Part shown: positions 60,656 to 64,000 of the stretch, piece by piece | How the letters are laid out: every line of letters starts with the position of its first letter | How positions within the stretch are numbered: the stretch's first letter is position 1 | Assembly: GCA_964570285.1 (NCBI GenBank) | Contig: CAZMXP010000017.1 | Coordinates: 14,940-78,939 of the forward strand | Source: CAZMXP01 sp964570285 | GTDB lineage: Bacteria; Planctomycetota; PLA2 | Reading direction: 5' to 3' | DNA length: 64,000 nucleotides | Notes under the pieces: model-generated | The model's input: the letters and a program-made list of their open reading frames with translations, nothing else | The model's database searches: none | Told to the model about the DNA's origin: nothing | Made by a program: the position numbers and the translations under genes

Positions 60656-61552
60656 ATGGCCGGATCCCGGACACCTCCCCGCCAGGACGCGCACGCCCCC
60701 GACGGGCGCGGCGCACCCGGTTCGTCTCCCCCGACCCCCCGGCCGCGGGAGACCGCGCCCGTGGCCGCCGTGGGCCCCCGACGCCGCCGCCGAGGGGGGG
60801 TCGGTTCTGGGAAGGGGTCCTTGCCTGCCACCCCCCCCGCTTCCGCAAACGCGGCAAGTCCGGGGGGCCGCCCGCGCCTCGTCGGCTACACCCGCGTGTC
60901 GACCGTCGAGCAAGCCGAGCGGGGCCTGAGCCTCGCCGCGCAGGAGAAGGGGCTCCGCGACTACGCCGCGAGCGTCGGCGCGGAGCTCGCAGGCGTCGAG
61001 ACCGACGCCGGGCTCTCGGGCCGCACGACTAGGCGCCCGGCGCTGCAGCGCGTCCTCGCGATGCTCGCCGCGGGCGAGGCCGACGGCGTGGTCGTCGTCA
61101 GGCTCGACCGGCTGTCGCGCAGCCTCCGCGACGCCGCCGAGCTCTTCGCCCGCGCCGACCGCGAGGGGTGGCAGGTGCACTCGCTCTCCGAGCGGCTCGA
61201 CACGGGCTCGCCGGGAGGGAGGTTCGTCTGCCACGTGCTGGCGGCGATGTCGCAGTGGGAGCGCGAGATGGCGGCCGACCGCACGAGGACGGCGCTGGCG
61301 GAGCGGAAGCGGCGGGGGCTGCGAATCTCCGGGAGGCCGCCTTTCGGGTGGGCGTTCGATGGCGACCGGCTCGTGCGCGTCGAACCCGAGCAGCGGCAGC
61401 TCGCGGTGATGCAGCGGCTCGCGGCGGAGGGCCTCGGGTCCAAGGCGATCGCGGCGCGACTCGCCGCCGAGGGGACGGTCAACCCGCGGACGGGACGCGC
61501 GTGGTTCCACGGGACGCTCCGCGACGTGCTGCGGAGCGCGGCGCGGGCGTAG
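60656..61552 (+). CDS. Serine recombinase (resolvase/invertase family)
   Basis: 298 aa. After a disordered Pro/Arg/Gly-rich stretch of 70 residues, the resolvase domain starts at RLVGYTRVST (catalytic S82) and continues with RLDRLSRSLRDAAELF and AMSQWEREMAADRTRTAL, the family's arginine and helix-E blocks. A short C-terminal DNA-binding part has SGRPPFGW, GLGSKAIAARLAAEG and a final HGTLRDVLR. It is much shorter than large phage integrases and may resolve element dimers. GGAAAGG precedes ATG 60656, but the real start may be inside the disordered part. Confidence 0.8.
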   Translation: MAGSRTPPRQDAHAPDGRGAPGSSPPTPRPRETAPVAAVGPRRRRRGGVGSGKGSLPATPPASANAASPGGRPRLVGYTRVSTVEQAERGLSLAAQEKGLRDYAASVGAELAGVETDAGLSGRTTRRPALQRVLAMLAAGEADGVVVVRLDRLSRSLRDAAELFARADREGWQVHSLSERLDTGSPGGRFVCHVLAAMSQWEREMAADRTRTALAERKRRGLRISGRPPFGWAFDGDRLVRVEPEQRQLAVMQRLAAEGLGSKAIAARLAAEGTVNPRTGRAWFHGTLRDVLRSAARA

Positions 61553-61555
61553 GCG

Positions 61556-61568
61556 TTGCGTAGCTCGC
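61556..61568 (+). promoter_or_regulatory. TTGYGTAGCTCGC box, copy 1
   Basis: TTGCGTAGCTCGC ends 22 nt before the ATG at 61591. A second copy (TTGTGTAGCTCGC) at 63887-63899 ends 22 nt before the GTG at 63922. Equal spacing to the start codon of two genes suggests a common promoter or operator. Confidence 0.5.
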
Positions 61569-61590
61569 GGCCCCGGCGACGCTCGCCTCG

Positions 61591-61890
61591 ATGGCGCGGC
61601 TGATCGAAGACGTCCGCCGGAGGTTCCCGGGCCTCGCCCGGCGCGCGGACGAGGGCCAGCGCCTTCCCGCGGTGCGGCTCTTCTGCATCGAGTGCTCCGG
61701 CGGCAGCCTCGGCGAGGCGCGGAAGTGCCCGGCCCGCGAGTGCCCGCTCTGGAATGCCGCGGGCGGGGCGTGGAGCCGGACGCGGGAAGCCGCCTGCGCC
61801 CACCTGGGGGGCCTCGGGGGCGCCGGAAAACGGGAGATCGCGGTCCCGGTGGTACCTCGGGACCTCCCGGCGCCGATCGCCACGAATTGA
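61591..61890 (+). CDS. Small Cys-rich zinc-finger-like protein
   Basis: 99 aa. The pattern CIECSGGSLGEARKCPARECPLW (C-x2-C ... C-x4-CPLW) is common in small phage and integrative-element proteins of unknown role, and probably binds zinc. The C-terminus is Gly/Pro-rich. It follows the serine recombinase gene after 38 bp and has the TTGYGTAGCTCGC box upstream. Confidence 0.55.
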   Translation: MARLIEDVRRRFPGLARRADEGQRLPAVRLFCIECSGGSLGEARKCPARECPLWNAAGGAWSRTREAACAHLGGLGGAGKREIAVPVVPRDLPAPIATN

Positions 61891-62023
61891 GGGCCTGCGA
61901 GGCCCCGGGGGCTCGCGCCACATCCGCCATGCCCCATCGCCGCTGTCCCGGGGCACGGGCACAATGCCCCCTCCTCGGGTCTCCCTTGCGACCTCACGGG
62001 GCGCCACCGAGTGCCTTACGCAG

Positions 62024-63760
62024 ATGATCGATCCTCGAATCTCCTTGGCGATGTCGGTCCAGGCCGGAAGGGGCGTGTACGCCCTCCTGCTCGGATCCGG
62101 CATATCGAAGCCCGCCGGAATCCCGTCGGGCCACGAGCTGATGTGCGACCTCATCCGTCAGGTCGCGCGACTCGAAAACGCTCCTGAACCACAGCGGCCG
62201 GAGGAATGGTTCCGCCAGCAGTACGGGCGAGAGCCGACCTATTCCGGCGTGATGGAGGCCGCCGGGTCTACCCGTGCGGACAGATCGAACCTGCTGCGGC
62301 CCTACTTCGTGCCTTCGCCAGACGAGCGCGCACAGGGAGCCAAGTTGCCGACGAAGGCGCATCGCGCACTGGCCCGCATGGCCCGCGAGGGCTACCTCAA
62401 GGTCGCGATCACGACCAACTTCGATCCGCTCCTCGAGCAGGCGATGAGCGATGAGGGCGTCGCGCGCCAGGTGATCTCCTCACGCGAGACCGCGCTCGGC
62501 CGGACCCCCCTCGCGCACGCCGCGTTCACCGTCATCAAGGTGCATGGCGACTACGTGGACCTCGCGACAAGCAACACGACGGCCGAACTCGCCGAGTACG
62601 GCCCAGAGATGAACTCCCTCCTCGACGAAGTGCTGACGGGCTACGGCCTGATCGTATGCGGATGGTCGGGGGAGTGGGACGAAGCGCTGCGAAAGGCGAT
62701 CGTGCGGAACACGCTGCATCGCTATGGGACCTACTGGATGTACCGGACGGAGGCGTCGGCCGATGCCCGACACCTCATCGAGTGGCGGAAGGCACAGGCC
62801 ATACCGATTCAGTCTGCGGACGAAGCGTTCGAGGACCTGGAAGCGAAGGTCCGGGCGCTGGCGGACTTCCGCGGCGCGCGTCCGCTCACCGCCGCTGTCG
62901 CGATGGCAGAGGCGAAGCGGTGCATCGCGGAGCCCGGGAAGCCGATACGCCTCGACGATCTCGTCCGGAAGGAGACGCGCGCCGTCGCCGCGTTGCTTGA
63001 GACCGACTTCGATGTGTCCGACCCCCCGCCGAGCAACGAGTCCATCCGGGAGCGCATCGAGAAGGCGGAGTCTGCCACGACCGGGCTTGCGGCGATGCTC
63101 GGAGCAATCGGCTGCTGGGGTTCGGGGGACCACGCCAGGGTGGCCCGCCGCGCCCTCGAGGCCATAGGCACATTCAAGTCCAAGAGCGGCACGATCTACC
63201 CGGTCTGGGAGCGCCTGAGGTTCTATCCCGCGTGCCTGGCGATGTACGCGACCGGCATCGGTGCGGTGTCTTTCGAGAACTGGAGTATCCTCCGGCTGAT
63301 CCTCGGCGAGTTGACGGTCGAGGACGGTGACCGCCGGCGTCCTCTCGCCCGTGAGGCGGCCGCCGCGAGCGTCCTCGAACCCGAACTCGCGAACGAGGTG
63401 CTGTCCTTGGAGCGCAAGCGCACTCCCATGAGCGACCGGGTCGCCGCGTTGCTGAAGGCACACCTCGGGGAGGTCGCGAGCAGCAGCGGCCACTACGAGG
63501 AAGCGTTCGACACCTTCGAGATCCTGCTCGCCATGGCGGTCGCCGACCACATGCGCAACGAGGGTTCACCGCAACCATGGATCCCGATGGGCCGGTTCGT
63601 CTGGCGCTGCGTCAATCGCCTACCCAGCGGCTTCCCGAGAAAGGACGTTGACATTTCGAACTCGTGGGGCCCGCTCGCAGCGGGACTGTTTGGGGGAGAC
63701 GTGCAGCGAGCCAAGCTCGCATATGGAGCGGTCGCGCGGCGCTCTCACCATCTGAGCTGA
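62024..63760 (+). CDS. SIR2-domain protein, probable NADase defence effector
   Basis: 578 aa. The N-terminal SIR2-like domain (about residues 15-265) has LLLGSGISKPAGIPSG (nucleotide-binding loop at residue 24), TTNFDPLLEQA (N132, D134), KVHGDY (H174, catalytic His) and IVCGWSGEWDEALR. It lacks the zinc-finger Cys residues of deacetylating sirtuins, so it belongs to the SIR2-like class that hydrolyses NAD+ in anti-phage systems (DSR, Thoeris ThsA). The C-terminal 310 residues are helical and unassigned, and may be the sensing part. It is a single gene within the mobile element, without a nearby HerA or Argonaute. ATG 62024 sits just before the domain. Confidence 0.8.
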   Translation: MIDPRISLAMSVQAGRGVYALLLGSGISKPAGIPSGHELMCDLIRQVARLENAPEPQRPEEWFRQQYGREPTYSGVMEAAGSTRADRSNLLRPYFVPSPDERAQGAKLPTKAHRALARMAREGYLKVAITTNFDPLLEQAMSDEGVARQVISSRETALGRTPLAHAAFTVIKVHGDYVDLATSNTTAELAEYGPEMNSLLDEVLTGYGLIVCGWSGEWDEALRKAIVRNTLHRYGTYWMYRTEASADARHLIEWRKAQAIPIQSADEAFEDLEAKVRALADFRGARPLTAAVAMAEAKRCIAEPGKPIRLDDLVRKETRAVAALLETDFDVSDPPPSNESIRERIEKAESATTGLAAMLGAIGCWGSGDHARVARRALEAIGTFKSKSGTIYPVWERLRFYPACLAMYATGIGAVSFENWSILRLILGELTVEDGDRRRPLAREAAAASVLEPELANEVLSLERKRTPMSDRVAALLKAHLGEVASSSGHYEEAFDTFEILLAMAVADHMRNEGSPQPWIPMGRFVWRCVNRLPSGFPRKDVDISNSWGPLAAGLFGGDVQRAKLAYGAVARRSHHLS

Positions 63761-63886
63761 CGCGGGTCGCCATCCAGCCCTCCCCGGGGCTGTAGGGGGG
63801 GGGAGACTGTGCGCGATCTCGGCCGCCGCAGCCCCGCTCTTCGCGAAGCGCGGCAACTTCATGCCGCCCCCGGTCTCGCGGGGGTC

Positions 63887-63899
63887 TTGTGTAGCTCGC
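63887..63899 (+). promoter_or_regulatory. TTGYGTAGCTCGC box, copy 2
   Basis: TTGTGTAGCTCGC ends 22 nt before the GTG at 63922; it differs at one base from the copy at 61556-61568, which has the same distance to its start codon. Confidence 0.5.
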
Positions 63900-63921
63900 C
63901 GAGCCCCCGACCCTTGCGCGC

Positions 63922-64000
63922 GTGGCGACGCGCAACCGCATCAAGGAGCTCCGCTACGTCCGCGGCGGGGACCTCGTCCCGCACCCGCAGAACTACCGCA
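63922..64000 (+). CDS. ParB-like nuclease-domain protein, N-terminus only
   Basis: 26 codons before the edge: a basic start, then IKELRYVRGGDLVPHPQNYR. This D-L-x-P-x-P-x-N-(W/Y)-R pattern is the usual beginning of ParB-like domains, often fused to DNA methylases on phages and integrative elements. GTG 63922 is chosen by the TTGYGTAGCTCGC box at 63887-63899. It shows that the element continues beyond the window. Confidence 0.45.
   Translation, partial: MATRNRIKELRYVRGGDLVPHPQNYR

Noticed and set aside
58077..60857. Start of the replication gene at 60857
   Set aside because: The 193 extra residues are Arg/Gly/Pro-rich and unlike protein, and GTG 60278 has a ribosome site.

Overview
The window is 64 kb of very GC-rich bacterial DNA with no rRNA and one tRNA. 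No marker gene fixes the phylum. Large TPR-CHAT proteins, DUF4331/DUF4198 genes, a TatT-type TRAP operon, leaderless-looking promoters and palindromes built from short CACGAAG/CACAGAG-type words fit a Planctomycetota-like or other high-GC Gram-negative environmental bacterium (low confidence). A DUF481-type barrel, TRAP binding protein and lipoproteins argue for two membranes.

Bases 1-41,000 look like chromosomal backbone: a LOG-family protein, a tungsten aldehyde oxidoreductase facing a MoaD-like carrier, CYTH and NYN proteins, FUN14 and PrsW membrane proteins, and a thiolase (0-7.6 kb); a TatT/DctP/DctQM TRAP transporter (7.7-11.4 kb); a fructose-type PTS with a fused HPr-EI-EIIA protein and a GH38 alpha-mannosidase (11.5-18.9 kb); an ECF sigma/anti-sigma pair facing a DUF4331-lipoprotein-DUF4198 operon, all flanked by two TPR-CHAT proteases (18.9-29.5 kb); aldolase, phosphodiesterase, DUF481 barrel with a long leader, HEAT protein (29.6-34.1 kb); and a membrane/modification block of Ca2+/Na+ exchanger, MscK-like channel, RimK ligase, RimB-like protease and CorA (34.2-40.8 kb).

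From about 40.9 kb the content is accessory. Next to a CAU tRNA lies a defence island: a four-gene operon (Eco57I-like methylase, PLD-SNF2 helicase, PD-(D/E)XK-like nuclease, DUF4145 protein), then a HEPN protein, an unknown protein and a SecB-like chaperone, which resembles a toxin-antitoxin-chaperone module. From 53.5 kb to the right edge an integrative element begins: tyrosine integrase, MerR/Xis-like HTH, two tiny proteins, CHC2/TOPRIM primase and DnaB-like helicase in one run of 4-bp overlaps, a three-copy 22-bp iteron array, a large putative replication protein, a serine recombinase, a Cys-rich small protein, a SIR2-domain protein (probable NADase defence) and the start of a ParB-like gene that runs off the window.

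Start sites follow two styles. Several first-in-operon backbone genes have a TANNNT box 7-10 nt before the start codon and no Shine-Dalgarno sequence (leaderless). Internal operon genes start inside ATGA/GTGA overlaps. A repeat centred on GGGGTCAGACCCC occurs three times, each time supplying the stop codon of a minus-strand gene.
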